From contig CM039119.1 of NCBI GenBank assembly GCA_022036555.1, forward strand, positions 21,048,595 through 21,112,594: 64,000 bases of DNA, in the 5' to 3' direction. The DNA comes from Microstegium vimineum. Its lineage: Eukaryota; Streptophyta; Magnoliopsida; Poales; Poaceae. A model generated the notes under the pieces. The model searched no databases. It was not told the DNA's origin and worked only from the letters and a program-made list of their open reading frames with translations. A program made the position numbers and the translations under genes. Positions within the stretch are counted from its first letter, which is position 1. Each line of letters starts with the position of its first letter. Below are positions 22,105 to 34,237 of this stretch, in pieces.

Positions 22105-24342
22105 TAAGGATTGTCCACCGATCGCACCCGCACCTCCGTTGGCACCTAAACATGTGTGTGGTGCTCGATATGGCCACGGCGGCGATGCTCTGCGGAGCGA
22201 AGACACGAATAAGATAGGTTTAGCTACTTTCACGGTTTTTAATACGTGCTAAACCTAACCCATTCCAAAAAAAAGGGTGTTGCTATTTTTCAGGCGCTTG
22301 AAAATTCCATTTTGTTCAGGCGATATATCTCAACCGTTGGATGAGGATCCAACAGCCTCAGCCCTTTCTTCTTCCTCACGCGCGCAGCCTCATCTCCTTC
22401 TTCCTCCCACATGCGCCCCCGCCGCTGCCCACCGCCCCCGCCGCGAGTGCGGTAGGGTCTCGCCGGAGCTCCGCTGCCGAGCGGCGGCAGTGGAGCTCCG
22501 GCGAGACCCAACCGCGCTCGCGGCGGCCTCCCCCTTCCCCTCCCTTTCCCGCCGCTGTCTTCTCCGACCACGACGCCCACGCCCCGACCTGGCCCGGCCG
22601 CCTCTTCCACTGCCAGCTCCCCTAAGCCGCCCGACGACCATCCCCACCGCCTAGCCTACCTACCCCCCCCGGTCGGCCCCTTCTATACTTGCCGGAGTTG
22701 AAGAAGAAAGGGGGAGAAAGCACGCCGGAACTCTAGCCACTGCAGATCCAAGAGGAGGAGCCTACCTCGCATCGGGGAGGAGTCGCCGCCATAGCCAGGT
22801 ACAGGCGTCGCCTGAGGGAGAGAAGGAGATGCAGCGGCGGCGCGTGTCCTGGGGAGGGAGGGAGCGGCGTGGAGAGCGGCAATGCGTGGCATGAGGAGGG
22901 AGGGAGTGCGACGACTTTTCAGTCGACTGGTTAATAGGAAATGTGCCAAAAAAATGCGGGTTCAAGTTCAAACCAGAAACAGGGCAAACCTGAGCAGACC
23001 ATCTTCACCCGGTCCAGTCTGCTTTGGGTTCACGGGTTGTACGGCTTTGAACCAACCCTGAACATTCACGCCTAACTGCCTAAGTACATCCCCTTTTCAG
23101 TTATTAACAACAATAGCACACGGAAATCATATCGACGCATGCTTGGGCAATCACTGCATTAGTTCCCATTAAGGGCTGTATTTGGATGTCCCTGTATTTA
23201 TCTCAACCTGCGTGTGAAGTGGATTCCTACATGTAATGAAGTGGATTAGAGTGTACACTCCAATACACTCCGGGACTTGGAGCAAGACCGAAAATCTGAC
23301 CCAATCTTCTCTATCATTCGCACAGGCAACTACGTATTCAACAAAAAGGGGCAGAGTGGTTACCTCACGACTTGGAGCAACCAATTCGAGACCTCAGTCT
23401 TGTCGAAGACATCAACGCACAACTCAATTATGGCAAAGAATGTTATTAAGTGAAAAAAAAAGGTCCATGAAGGTCCAACGAGATTGTGACGCCAATTGAT
23501 CCAAAACATAATATGTCAAAAACACTGAAGCCGATCATCTATTAGTTTTGCATAGTCTGCTCAAATAGCACACCAATTACAGGATTCCACAACAGCAAAG
23601 TTATCTAAAAAAAAAACCTTCTCTAAACTAGACTTCGCCAATAACTAGACAGTCAGGAAATAGGCCCAATCCTGGTGGTTCTAACCAGGGCACCATTATG
23701 TACAAACCAAAGCTTGTTCTCTTGCACACTACAGCGGTTCCAGAAAACGAAATTGTTGGTGATTGGCAATGACGGTGGATCATTTTGCCTGATTGTTCTT
23801 CCTGAACACAATACTACTTCATGACAATTGACAACTAGTAATTATTAAAGATACATAACTCATAATTATGCACATAAATTTTGGTAGAAAAAGATACCTG
23901 GCCTGAGTAGTGTAAAAATCTAAGCCAAAGAGCAGAACTAAGGTTTCTAGCATGAGTTATTAAGGGAAACAAAAGTGTGTAACATGAAACATTGATGTTC
24001 AAGGTTTACCTGCTAGCTGTAAACATCATCATCCATATATGAAGTCCAGTACCGGCCTTACTAATTTAAGTTTCAATTCCAATATCGAAACAAAGCTTCA
24101 GCATGTACATACAGAATATCAGAAAACACAAAAATTGTGGGAATGACAATCAATACCTACCTGAGAATTTTTTTCCCTTGTAAAAAAGGAAGTCTGTAGG
24201 GTTCCAACAGAGCTGTTACAGCAGAGCAGAGACTTAAACAAGTGCGACACTTCAATAAAACCCATTGTACAGTAATAAATAGCAGAAGGGAACGGTCTAC
24301 CTCATGAGTCCCAACTGTGAATAAAACTATCTAAATGTTCAG
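22105..24342. other. Intergenic DNA and 3' side of the LUC7-like gene
   Basis: 22277-22960 is GC-rich with overlapping frames on all strands and no recognisable protein. It contains the hairpin at 22455-22509. Around 23172 'gggctgtatttggatg' suggests a MITE fragment. From about 23900 to 24342 the sequence is plausible 3' UTR of the minus-strand LUC7-like gene. No other gene is supported. Confidence 0.45.
22455..22509. repeat. 55-nt hairpin with a 25-bp stem
   Basis: Left arm 22455-22479 and right arm 22485-22509 (GGGTCTCGCCGGAGCTCC... and ...GGAGCTCCGGCGAGACCC) pair along 25 positions with one G:T pair and a five-base loop. It is GC-rich and has no coding context. Confidence 0.85.
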
Positions 24343-27206
24343 CTAATGATCTGGACTTCTAGATCTTCCATAGCCATGCCTGGTTGGAGAACGTGATCTG
24401 CTCCTCATTCTCCCTCGGTCATTTGTCATATCACCACTCCTGTATCTGTGTCCACCTCTTTCCGAATCTCTCCCATTTCTGTAGGGATTGCTTCGGTGCT
24501 CGGATCCTCTCTCTCTGTAATCATAGGACCTGTCTCTTCCACGGCTTCTCTCATACTGACGATCACGGTCATAGTCACGCTCCCCAGACCTCTCCCTTCT
24601 GGTATCTCTATCCCTGCCCCCACTGTCATACTCTTTTCCCCTCTGTTTCCGACGCTCCTCTGCTTTCAGCTCCCTTGCAAGCCTCTCTTCCTCTTTTGTC
24701 TTCTCTTTTGCTGCCTGGATTAAATACAACCACTGTAAGCACTCAGTAAAATAAATCAGTATTCACGCTTCTAGTGAAGTGATAATTCACCTTGTATTCC
24801 GCCAGGAAATCTCTAACCATACCGTAACCTATGTGTTGTTTCCCGGTCACATGGGACTGCGTTCTCTCAAGAGCATCATCAGAAACTAAGAATGATCCAC
24901 ATGTTTCACAAAGTTCCATTTTCTTCTCAAGCATAGCCGCTTTGTTGTCTGCTTGGTTAGCTAAAGCTGCTTTCTCAGCATTTAGAATGTCAACCTGCAA
25001 ACCAAAATTTAAGTGAGAATTTCACAAATTGATGAAGGAATTTCACAAATTGATGAAGTACTATTCAAATATAATAAAGGAACAAGATGGATATTGTATG
25101 TCAGTACCCTTCTCATAAGTGCCTCTGCTTCATCCACTTTACCAGCCTCACCAAGCTCCTCGATTTGCTCCAGCAGCTTCTTGACATGTTCTTCTCGCAC
25201 TGAAAGCTGCTCAGCTACTTTTCCAGGGATTGGCATTGGCACAGCAGAATCGTGAGCCAACCTTTCTCGACCACGCCTTATCTTTCTATCCAAATCCATT
25301 ACCTGCAACAGAATAAAAAAAGGTAAATGTACTACTCAGAATTTTTTGCAAGAGCAAGCAGTGACTCACCAATTTCTCACATTGTTGTGCAAGCTCTGCC
25401 TCAAACCTTCGCATATAAGTATCATGCCTGGGAGACTTCTCAAAGCTGCACATAACCAAAAACCCATGTGAGATACAAATAAATAGTTCGATATCTACCC
25501 TATATAGCTAAACATATAATCATATGGAGGTGAATTATTGGTTCAAAGCAATCTCTACGGATGAAACTGAAGTCGCGAGGCCAATCCAGTACAGTACAAC
25601 CACCAACTTTAACGCCCACCTCACCGACTAAAGGTAAAAAATATTAATTTCTTGTCCCGAGTAATTAAACCATTCAATCTGAACCAATAGCTATTAACCT
25701 AGAGTCTCTGTTGTGAGCTAACATTTATTCAAATTATTAGATGTTAGTAACTTGGTTTGCTTGTTGGACAGGAGCATTACTCAATGTAGGTAACGTGGTA
25801 TAAGTGTTTTAGAATTATTCGCTAGATGGAATTGTTAAAACTTGGATGAGAACACAAAACAAGAAAATCTACAAACTGTCAGAACCCTTAAAAGTATTCC
25901 CAACTGTCAAACAATAGCATGAAATTCTGCATGGCTAAATGAACTACGCATATGACAAGTTCATTTATATTCATCTGGATTAAAGAAAAATCCTGTTAGT
26001 TCAAGCCAAAGTCACTATCATTTCACAAGAATACAGCATGGCTAGGCATCAATTGGGAATGAGGGTGCTAATTATATCCCATTTGCCAATTTTAAAGGCT
26101 GGCCGGCTATCTCTTAAATTTTAATCTAATGCAACTCACTTAATTCACCTGAAGATTTTAATTTACACAAAAAATAATATTTAGAATACCTAGGCACATT
26201 TCCAAACCCTTTGTTAATATGCATTCAACCTTGCCAGTACTCGCCTGGACACCTAGTCCCCTTTTAAACACAACTTGCTTCTTCACCAGACAAGATCAAA
26301 TTTCTCTCAATATTGCACTGGGCAATTTTTTTGATGTCTTGGTATAAAAATGTACTATACTTTTAAAATTGAGAGAACATTGTTGCTGTTGGATGTGTAA
26401 TTTATCCTGGAGCAACTATTTCTTTTTAGACTGGACAGGGGGTTCGTGGCACAATCATTTCACATAACAGTTCTAATATGCTGTCTAATTTCATACAAAA
26501 GATATGCCAATCAAACTAAAACTTGTGGCCTACGAGAAACATAAGATGGCTTAATCCTCACAACTAAAAACTAGCTCTACTCTACCATTGTAGCAATTCA
26601 TATAACACAATCAGCTATTAAACTTTGATGTAATGCCATATGGCTCCCAATAGCAAGGTCTCTCTATTCCTAGTTGCAGTCTACTTTGCTTCCTAAACAT
26701 AACGCGTTACTAAGGGATTACATCAACAAAATTATACTGTATTTTTTTACAAGAAGCCTGTTGATTTTTATTTCTTTACATCTCAATTAATTGAGTGTCA
26801 CAATCGGTATCACCTTTCCTTGAGCTTCGGATCATGGATCCTCGAGCATGGCCCTGCAAACACCGCAACCGAACTTATCATGAGTAAAATAAAATCCACC
26901 TCAAAACGCATTAAAAAAGAAGAAACGAAGGAACGGCCGTACCGAGATTGCTCTTGGTGTTAACGAAGAGGTCGTGGGGACAGAACCGGACCATGTAGGA
27001 GCCGCAAACGTCCGGATCCTCCCACTTCAGCTCCTTGTGCCCCTTCTTCTCCTCATCCGTTAGGTTGCGAGCTGCAAATGACAGAACCCGCGGCGCGGTT
27101 AAGGTTAGGGTTAGGGCATGGGGCGGCGCCACTCGGGCGAGGGACAATCTGGTGAGTACTTACCGGTGCCCATGAGTTCGTCAAGGAGAGCTCGCTGCGC
27201 GTCCAT
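24343..27206 (-). CDS. LUC7-like splicing factor (7 exons, 352 aa)
   Basis: LUC7 proteins belong to the U1 snRNP and help select 5' splice sites in the nucleus. Coding exons, in gene order: 27206-27164, 27071-26943, 26853-26814, 25445-25370, 25302-25108, 24994-24791 and 24714-24343. All introns are GT-AG and the phases join without a break. The start ATG (27206-27204) gives MDAQRALLDELMGT, the conserved N-terminus. Zinc finger 1 is C37-X7-C45-X14-C60-X3-H64. A coiled coil covers about residues 100-185. Zinc finger 2 is C190-X2-C193-X15-H209-X5-H215. The C-terminus (about 230-352) is rich in RE, RD and RS pairs, a short RS-like domain. The length fits the family. Intron 3 is the longest (1368 bp). 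It is the only clearly intact host gene here. Which plant LUC7 paralogue it is cannot be told. Confidence 0.95.
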
Positions 27207-27232
27207 GGCGGAGATGGCAAGGAGCCGTCGAG

Positions 27233-27241
27233 AAACCCTAA
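27233..27241. promoter_or_regulatory. Telo-box upstream of the LUC7-like start codon
   Basis: AAACCCTAA on the plus strand about 27 bp upstream of the start codon, probably in the 5' UTR. Telo-boxes are common near the starts of plant housekeeping genes. A second TTAGGG-rich patch lies in intron 1 near 27103-27117. Confidence 0.55.
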
Positions 27242-27829
27242 GCCTGGCGGCCCCTTCCTTCACTTTCCCCTTTCCTCTCGTCGAAAAAAAAACGGTGGGT
27301 TCGGATTTGGGGTCGTCCTAGTAGGAACCAGGAACAGATCGGAGTTATTAAAACTCACTGCCCTACGCTCGCACAAGAAGAATCGAAGCATCGATGGCCT
27401 CTCGGCAGGTTGACACGTGTTTTTATACATTTTGCGAAAAAATCCTTTATTACTTATGAAATCAAACCACGATCCATCCTGACTCCTATAAACAGTATTC
27501 ATGTCTTAGATATTTTATTACTAAGCCCCTCATGTAAAATTTATTTCAACACGAGAAGACACAATTCGACAAACTCACCGTTTTTGCAAAAATACCCTTA
27601 ACATTTTGCGAAGAACCCCTCACTTCGGCGTACCCAACTCTAGTGCAAGGCGGTCCGAACCCTAGCCTCCCTCCTTATTCAGTCGTTCCTCTCGATCCCT
27701 CTCTCTCTCGGTCTATCCTCCCCCGCCGCCACCCCCGTGTCTTCTCCTCCCTACGAAGCCTTGTCAGGCGCCACCAGGTGAACTCGAACGCGAGCGCGAG
27801 CGCGAGGGCTACGCCAGCCTAGAGATGGG
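27242..27829. other. Shared upstream region of the LUC7-like gene
   Basis: Holds the 5' UTR and promoter of the minus-strand gene. Plus-strand sequence from about 27650 ('ccgaaccctagcctccc', pyrimidine-rich, then a donor-like CCAGGTGAAC near 27776) resembles the start of a plus-strand transcript, but no coding exon follows. A divergent promoter is possible and unproven. Confidence 0.4.
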
Positions 27830-28200
27830 TCGGCGTAGTTGGCCTCAATGGTTGAGAGACGGCTCACCACAACAGGGTTGATGGACACCGCCGGAGCAGT
27901 CTCCAGGACGACGCCACAACGAGAGATAGCCGCGTAGCTGGTGGCATGCGAAGTTGCCAGGTCGTCGACGCGGGCGTCGATGGAGGTGGAGCAGTCAGCA
28001 AGGCCGCGCTACAGGTCGGAGAACTGGCGGCTCCATTGGTCACCCTGCTCGACGAAACGACGATTGAGGTTTGACATCTCGTCGAGGAGAAGCTTGAAAT
28101 TCGGCTCCATAGCACCTCGATATCTCTGGAGACGAGTGTAGTGGGGGTGGGGAAGAAGACTAGGGTCCAGGATGGGAGATCTGGAAGCTGATATCAAATG
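27830..28200 (-). pseudogene. Retrotransposon gag N-terminal fragment
   Basis: From 28197 leftwards the minus strand reads an ORF whose core is MEPNFKLLLDEMSNLNRRF, followed in another frame by serine- and threonine-rich sequence to about 27830. Acidic N-termini of this kind open many Ty3/gypsy gag proteins. Just upstream, 'tttgatatcagcttcc' resembles a degraded primer-binding site after an LTR end (GCTAACA). Only the start of gag remains and the frame is broken. Confidence 0.5.
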
Positions 28201-30350
28201 TTAGCATCAACCAGGAAGGAGAGGATTTGGGAGGACGGGAAAAACAACATAGGACGAGGAATGATTTAGTTCCGTAGTTTATCAGGTTTGTTACATTTTT
28301 TGAGAAAAATCAGGTTTGTTACATGTTGTCGTCTCCTTCTCTCGCCTATACATTTGTGCTACTTCATCCATTCAGGGTCGCTCAGCTTCACGTTGGGTCG
28401 AGTCGCTGTATTGGGCCGAGTTGAGACGAGAGCATCTCCTTCTTCGCTATTCCAGTCGATGCGACCGTGGATCTGATGGCCAATGGGTCCAGGCTTCCTT
28501 GTCAGCACCGTAGAGGACCTTGGAAGTGACAACAGCGGCTGAGGATCTAATGGCCGGCGACAACGGGCTCGGCGACGGTGTCGATGGTGAGATGCTATCT
28601 CTTTCTTACCCCTTCTTTCTTGCTCTGTTAGTCCAATCTAATAGCTACCTACACATCTTCTCTCCACCGCGTTCTTCTGTCAAAGCACTGAGATCTAGGC
28701 TCCGACCTTCCCCTCAATCCGTGAAGGAGGGTAGCAGTCGGTGAAGCTAGCACGCGAGGCACAACGCTTGCCAAGAAAGCACACCCATCCTGCTAAGGTA
28801 CCAGCTTAAGCTACGGTCTTTGTTAGCATCATCCTTGGTGACCCTAAATCTGATATTTGTTTACCATTTGTTCCTCGATACCTGCTGGTGGACAGTACAG
28901 ATGCTTAAGGTGTTTGATGCAATGCCTTACAGGAAGACCAAATGCCATATTCAAGGTGTTCGCCTCAAGATCCATGCTAAGAATAATTACCTGCAAATAA
29001 AAACAACCTTCTATCACTTGGATATTCATTTTGAAGCTTTTGGATAGCTACCTCCTTAGGGGTTTCTAAAATTTTTGTTGCTGCCATACTACAAATCCTG
29101 ATTAAAGTTGCATATGCCGGTAATGGTTCCTTTCTTTTCTTCAGTTTTGCAGGCACTGATGATGATGTATTAAACAATCCCAGATTTATTTACAATGTTG
29201 CTTTAATAATGGGTTGCATTTCTTTGACTGTTAGCATGATAAACCTGCGTATCTCCAAAAAATGACATTGATGGAATTATAGGATGTGGTGCATAGTGCA
29301 TAATTCCTTCGATAAAATTTGTCATTTTTTCAGTATCATTCATGTATTATCATCAGTATGGTAGTCCCACTATAATGCTTTCTCACAGTAGCAAACTCTA
29401 TACCTGTTAATGAGCCTGATGAAAGGCTATGTTAGAGTAGTCACGGTGCCTGATGTTGACATTACAAATGGATTGTGTAGTACAAAAGCTGTGCTTTCTT
29501 GCTTTATACAATTTAATCATTTGTTAAATAACACTTATCCTGAATTACTATTTGGTCGAAATTGCTTAATAGTAAAGTACAAGAACATTCACAGGCATGA
29601 TGTTAGCAATGATACTGTAAAGCAAGAATTCTCATGTTTTTTACTTCTAGATTTGACAAATCAAACTATGAGATACTTCACTTATTTGGTTATTTTATTA
29701 TGATTATTTCTTTGTGCTATCTCTGAAAATGGTTATACGTAACAAGTGCAACCATTAGCTATATGACTTGACTATAATCAGACAAGATTTTTCCTTCAAG
29801 GATGTAGGTTGCACATTTGTAGTAGCTATTGTGCTGATATAAATATCACTGCATCCTTTGCAGGCAAGATAACTCTATGAATTGGCTATTCATCTTGAAC
29901 ATGCATTCGGAGTTGCACTCTAGCTGATCTACTTGTTGCAAAAGAACGACATTGACGATGCCTCGATTTCTTAGAGTTGCACTGCCCCAAGCTGATCTGC
30001 ATGTTGCTAAAGGACGACATTGATGCCTGCTGCTCAACATCGCACATTTAGCATTGAAAAATTTATTGTTGTATTAGTAAACTAGATATCGTGCAGTTGT
30101 ATTCATAATTTGATTCTGAACATAATAAGAAAATGATCTTAGCTTGAGGTACATAACACCTGTTTCATGGCATCAAGATTGAAAATTATCTGCGTGTTTA
30201 GTTGATTTAGAACACCATAAGAAATTCATTTTATTTTAAAATTAGGATATGGAGGTTATGTTACTGTTTCATAATTTGTGTGATATATCTGTTAGTATAT
30301 AATATGCCTCATCTTAGATGCTGAAGGACGTTCTATTTGAATACAATTAT
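28201..30350. other. Intergenic; possible decayed transcript, no protein recognised
   Basis: Several splice-like sites occur on the plus strand (CGATGGTGAG near 28582, TTTTGCAGGC near 29150, CTTTGCAGGC near 29862), but the pieces between them do not join into a sensible protein. A diverged tandem repeat lies at 29909-30027. The rest is unassigned. Confidence 0.35.
29909..30027. repeat. Diverged tandem duplication (~63 bp)
   Basis: GAGTTGCACT...CTGATCT...GACATTGA...GATGCC occurs twice in a row, starting near 29909 and 29972. Confidence 0.7.
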
Positions 30351-30445
30351 ATATGTATCTACCTAGAGTGATAGTATAGTAGCTTCTGTTTTTTTACAAA
30401 TCATTATGTATGTATCTACCTAGAGTGATAGTATAGTAACTTCTG
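30351..30445. repeat. Tandem duplication, period 57 bp
   Basis: A block with core TACCTAGAGTGATAGTATAG occurs at 30360 and 30417 with one visible difference in the following bases. Confidence 0.85.
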
Positions 30446-31065
30446 ATTTGTAAATTATAGGGCGCCTGATCTTCTAGTAAAAGATAGAACACTAGCGCTC
30501 GTTACTGCACCCGTGGCACAAAGAAAGAATATATATTCTCTAGTCACTTTAATTTATGACAATTACTATACTTATTTATAAGATTATAGTAACTTCTTTG
30601 CTATATACTTTACGATAATATTATGGTAAATAATAAATATTAATTTATTACTTTATTTTATTCTAGTAAGCTAAGCAGTAATAAAATAGTTATTTTTATT
30701 CTGGTGAGCCAAAGAGTAATAAATTATTATCGTTGGGCTCACCGGAATAAAATGTTAGGATTTTATCAACGGAGCTAAATAATATTCAAGAGCCTAAATA
30801 GTAGAGTCGTATATATACCTAATAATAAACAAACAAAATTTTAAGTGTTTTTTCGTCGAGCTCATTCTAATCTAGCCTAACCATTCGGCCCACTCACTAA
30901 AATCACCAGTCCAATACAGCGACCACGCAGCGCTCTGGCCATGAAAAAACACGTCGTCAGTACAACGACCAAACCCACTCTCGCTCCGGTCATGAAAAAA
31001 CACCTCGCCTGAAAAAATAAGCTGGTTCCAAGAATTGAACCTTGGTCACATCAGTTGAAGAAGGG
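30446..31065. other. Intergenic, nothing recognised
   Basis: AT-rich to about 30860. A near-repeated segment around 'catgaaaaaacac' (30940 and 30990) follows. No gene supported. Confidence 0.45.
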
Positions 31066-31655
31066 CAGTGCTTGCGCCCGGACGTTCAGACGGACCCGCG
31101 TTCGGACGCTAACAACAACACTCTATCTCCCTACACAAACCTACATCCCGCGCTCGCCCATGCAGGCCCCGCACCGCTCGGACTTCACGTGTGCTGCCTA
31201 ATTGCTGATGGGAGTCCCCGCTTGCACCCCTCCGCTGCTCATGCGCATGCACGGTGCCAACAACTACAGCAGGTGGGTAAACCAACATCGAGAAGAGGGT
31301 GAAGGGTCGGCTGATGCCCAATCGACGCCGGGAGGAGGATGAGGAGGGGCCGACAAATGGACAGTGAACACTATGAGGAGGAGAAAAGGCACCCGAGGCG
31401 AAGGATAAGCAACGCAAAGCGAGGACAGTGATGCAACTCCTGATTTTCTTTTGAAACATCCAGATGCAATACTTACATTTTAAGATAGATGAAACATGAA
31501 ACATCCATCTGAAACACTAACAAAAAAACACTTGAAAATCATTGCAAAACATACCGAACGTCCAAATAAAACACTTCCAGTATACGTGCGAAACATATGT
31601 AACATACAAATATACACACTTGCAATATGCGTCTGCAAAAAAAGATGAAACATCA

Positions 31656-31847
31656 GGGACAAAAGCTTGCAACATGTGTGTACAACTATTACAATATATG
31701 CAACATCTCGATCTAGTTTTGCAACATTAATACAAAACAAGTGAAATATTAGGGACAAAAGCTTACAACATATGTGTACAACTATTACAATATATACAAC
31801 ATCTTGATCTAGTTTTACAACATTAATATGAAACAAGTATAACATAC
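31656..31847. repeat. Two tandem units of 96 bp
   Basis: Units start at 31656 and 31752 with GGGACAAAAGCTT. They share CAACTATTACAATATAT and GATCTAGTTTT and differ at a few sites. Confidence 0.85.
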
Positions 31848-32423
31848 CTCTAACACATATGAAACATTTTTAATGTGCAATTGCAACAAGCATCCTATCC
31901 TAGTGTGGCATCCTCCGCCATCTGCATCGAGTGTCATAGTTGTAGCAGGAAGCGAGGCTACCACACCAGGGGCCAGTGCTCTCCTTCTAGGCAGCGACTA
32001 TGGGCATCATCGGAAGCGGCAGGGTGGGCAGAGCACGAGCTGCGGCCGTGTAGAGAGGCGAATGCACGGATCAGCGATACGAACAACGAAGTAGGTGCTA
32101 GAGCAGTGATGGGGCAGGAACAGGTGGGCGCAAGCGATAGGAGCAATAGAAGGGATGCAGAGCAAAGCGGGATGGGGATGGATGCGGCACCGCCACGCAG
32201 AAGGCCACGACAAGTGGACCCTGGGATGGAGGCTCTCGCGCCGGCCGCTTGCGTGCTGCACTATGGAGGAGCTCGAGGTAATCGCATCTGCGACATTAGG
32301 AAAGGATGGGTGGTGGGGAGCAACTGTCGCTGGCCTTTATTTTTATTTTATTTTTGAAATAGTGCTGATGGTGGAGTGGAGCAGGCCTGTTAGGCCCGAT
32401 CGTGGCATAGGCCTAGAAACATA

Positions 32424-33303
32424 GAGTGTGTTTGGTTGCCTGTCTTAGGGTCTAGCCAGGCTTTCATAATGTAGCTTCAGGCTGTTTGGTTGCCTAGATA
32501 GCCTCTAAGCCAGGCTTGCGGAAGCCAAAATGGGGGAGCCAGGCTGCATTGCTAGAGATGCTCAACTCCTGCGTTTTAGCTAAGCCAGGCTTGTACAAGC
32601 CTCTGGCCCACCTGTCATGCCATCTCCCTCAACTCCGGCCACCACGCTCCGGTCATCTCCCTCAACTTCGGCCACCACGATGCGGCCATCTCCATTAACT
32701 TCGGTCAAGCGACTCGGCCACTGCGCTACCATGGCCGTCCCACCGGGTCCCACCGGCCCATGTGAGCAGTCGTGTCGCGTTGATGGCCATCGTGCCTCCT
32801 GACCGCGCACGGATCTCCGACCACCACGCATCTCCCTTGGCTCCACTCGCGCGCATCTTCACCGGCTCCGGTCGTGCACATACCTCCCTCCGCTCAGGCC
32901 AAGTGAGCGGTGGACAAGTGAGCCACCGCGCAGCCCAGACCGCGCCAGCCACGCACATGTCCGCCGCCACTGCCCAGATCCACCGCCGCTGCCTAGATCT
33001 CCGCCACCGTGGCCCAGATCTCGTGGAGCCGCGCACATCTCCACTGCCCACGCCGCCACTGCGAGCCAAGAAGAGGAGGAGACCACCGCTCACCATGCCT
33101 GGGAAGAAGAAGCAGAGGAGGTTCACCGACATCCATGCTATACAAGCTTACTAGTCAAGCAACCAAACAAGTCAATACTTAAGCCAGGCTTAGCTAGCCA
33201 ACGCAACCAAACGACAACTGGTTGTATTGCTCAAACCAGGCTTCAGCTGGCCTGGCTATAAAAATAAGCTAGACTTGATTAACCCACTCAACCAAACACA
33301 CTC
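32424..33303. mobile_element. 880-bp MITE with perfect 15-bp inverted ends
   Basis: Ends GAGTGTGTTTGGTTG and CAACCAAACACACTC, flanked by ATA (32421-32423 and 33304-33306), so PIF/Harbinger-like. Several subterminal AAGCCAGGCTT words occur near both ends in both orientations. The GC-rich middle (about 32610-33110) has proline/serine-rich frames without a recognised domain and could be captured host sequence. Confidence 0.8.
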
Positions 33304-34237
33304 ATAGCGTCCGGACGTATGCTCTTGGACATGTCTTCACCAGAGCATTATCGATCGAAGAAACAAAAGCTTACCAACAGGTCACTTCTGCTAAAAGGAA
33401 TTTTTTTTTCTATTTGTCATTTAATAGCCTAAAACAAAGGGCAAGGCCATAACAATGAAAAAATAATAATAAAGCAGCTTAAGTTTTCTTCATAATCAAT
33501 GAGGTAGCTAAGGGGTCAGGCAAAATTTCAGGTGCTTTTTTATCCATCTATTTGTTTTTGTCATCCCTTCCTCTAACTACCAGAAAATAGAGAGTTTATT
33601 CCATATAGAAAACAAAAGAAATAATCGAGACGACGTATATAACAATCCAGAACATAACCCCTCTGGAAGGAAACTAATCAGTCAAATCTTGAATTATATA
33701 CTAAGTTGTACACTTTTTCGGTTAAATAAAATAAGCTATGCATCCATATATGCAACGATTTGGTCTGGTATAACTTTCGTCTGGCCTTAATTGAGGTGAA
33801 TTGTACTATGCAAAGAGTACATATCGTTCCTGCCTTCCAAATCTGCATGGAATCATAACAAATCAGAGTCTGTTGCATCCTTCTAAATCTACATAGAATC
33901 GGAATCAGAATCCGTATCTTTCCTGCCTTCCAAATCTGCATGGAATCATAGAGTATTCATGTAAGAGCAAGAACACGATTTGGTGGACATCAAAGACGAG
34001 TAGAGAAAAGATCCTACAGGACCGTTGGCTTCGACATCAGTCCGCTAGTAGGGATGTCAATCTGGCCGTACTCGTCGTGGATCCATCCACACTAAACTCC
34101 TCAACCTTGCCTGGAGGTCACTCGAGGCGTGCGCGGCGCAGGCCACCTTTACCGATGGTGGTCGTGGCGAGGCAACACCATGCTGGTTCGCTGGTTGCCT
34201 CGGAGGCGCTGCCCTGGCAAGGTGGACACGGCGATGG
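33304..34237. other. Intergenic with a short triple repeat
   Basis: No gene supported. 33828-33950 contains three copies of a unit with core CCTTCCAAATCTGCATGGAA (middle copy diverged), period about 46 bp. A GC-rich stretch at 34077-34235 has frames without recognisable products. Confidence 0.5.

Larger units (their letters stand above)
31066..33330. repeat. Unclassified repeat bounded by CGGACG words
   Basis: The left border region has GCCCGGACGTT and TTCGGACGCT (31077-31105). The right border region has AGCGTCCGGACG (about 33308). Inside are a long CAACAT/GAAACA-rich tract (about 31450-31870), a GC-rich part and the 880-bp MITE. The borders are roughly inverted, so a DNA transposon is possible, but no target duplication was found. 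Confidence 0.4.

Noticed and set aside
22277..22960. Proline-, arginine- and alanine-rich frames
   Set aside because: GC-rich composition opens all frames. There is no conserved motif and no start context.
27101..27120. TTAGGG-rich patch as an interstitial telomere repeat
   Set aside because: Only two to three units, inside intron 1 of the LUC7-like gene. It is better read as a telo-box-like motif.
28500..30050. Possible spliced plus-strand gene
   Set aside because: Splice-like sites exist, but the pieces do not give a continuous or recognisable protein.
31020..31060. Minus-strand GGTTCAATTCTTGG resembling a tRNA/SINE B box
   Set aside because: No convincing A box at the right distance, no tRNA fold and no SINE tail.
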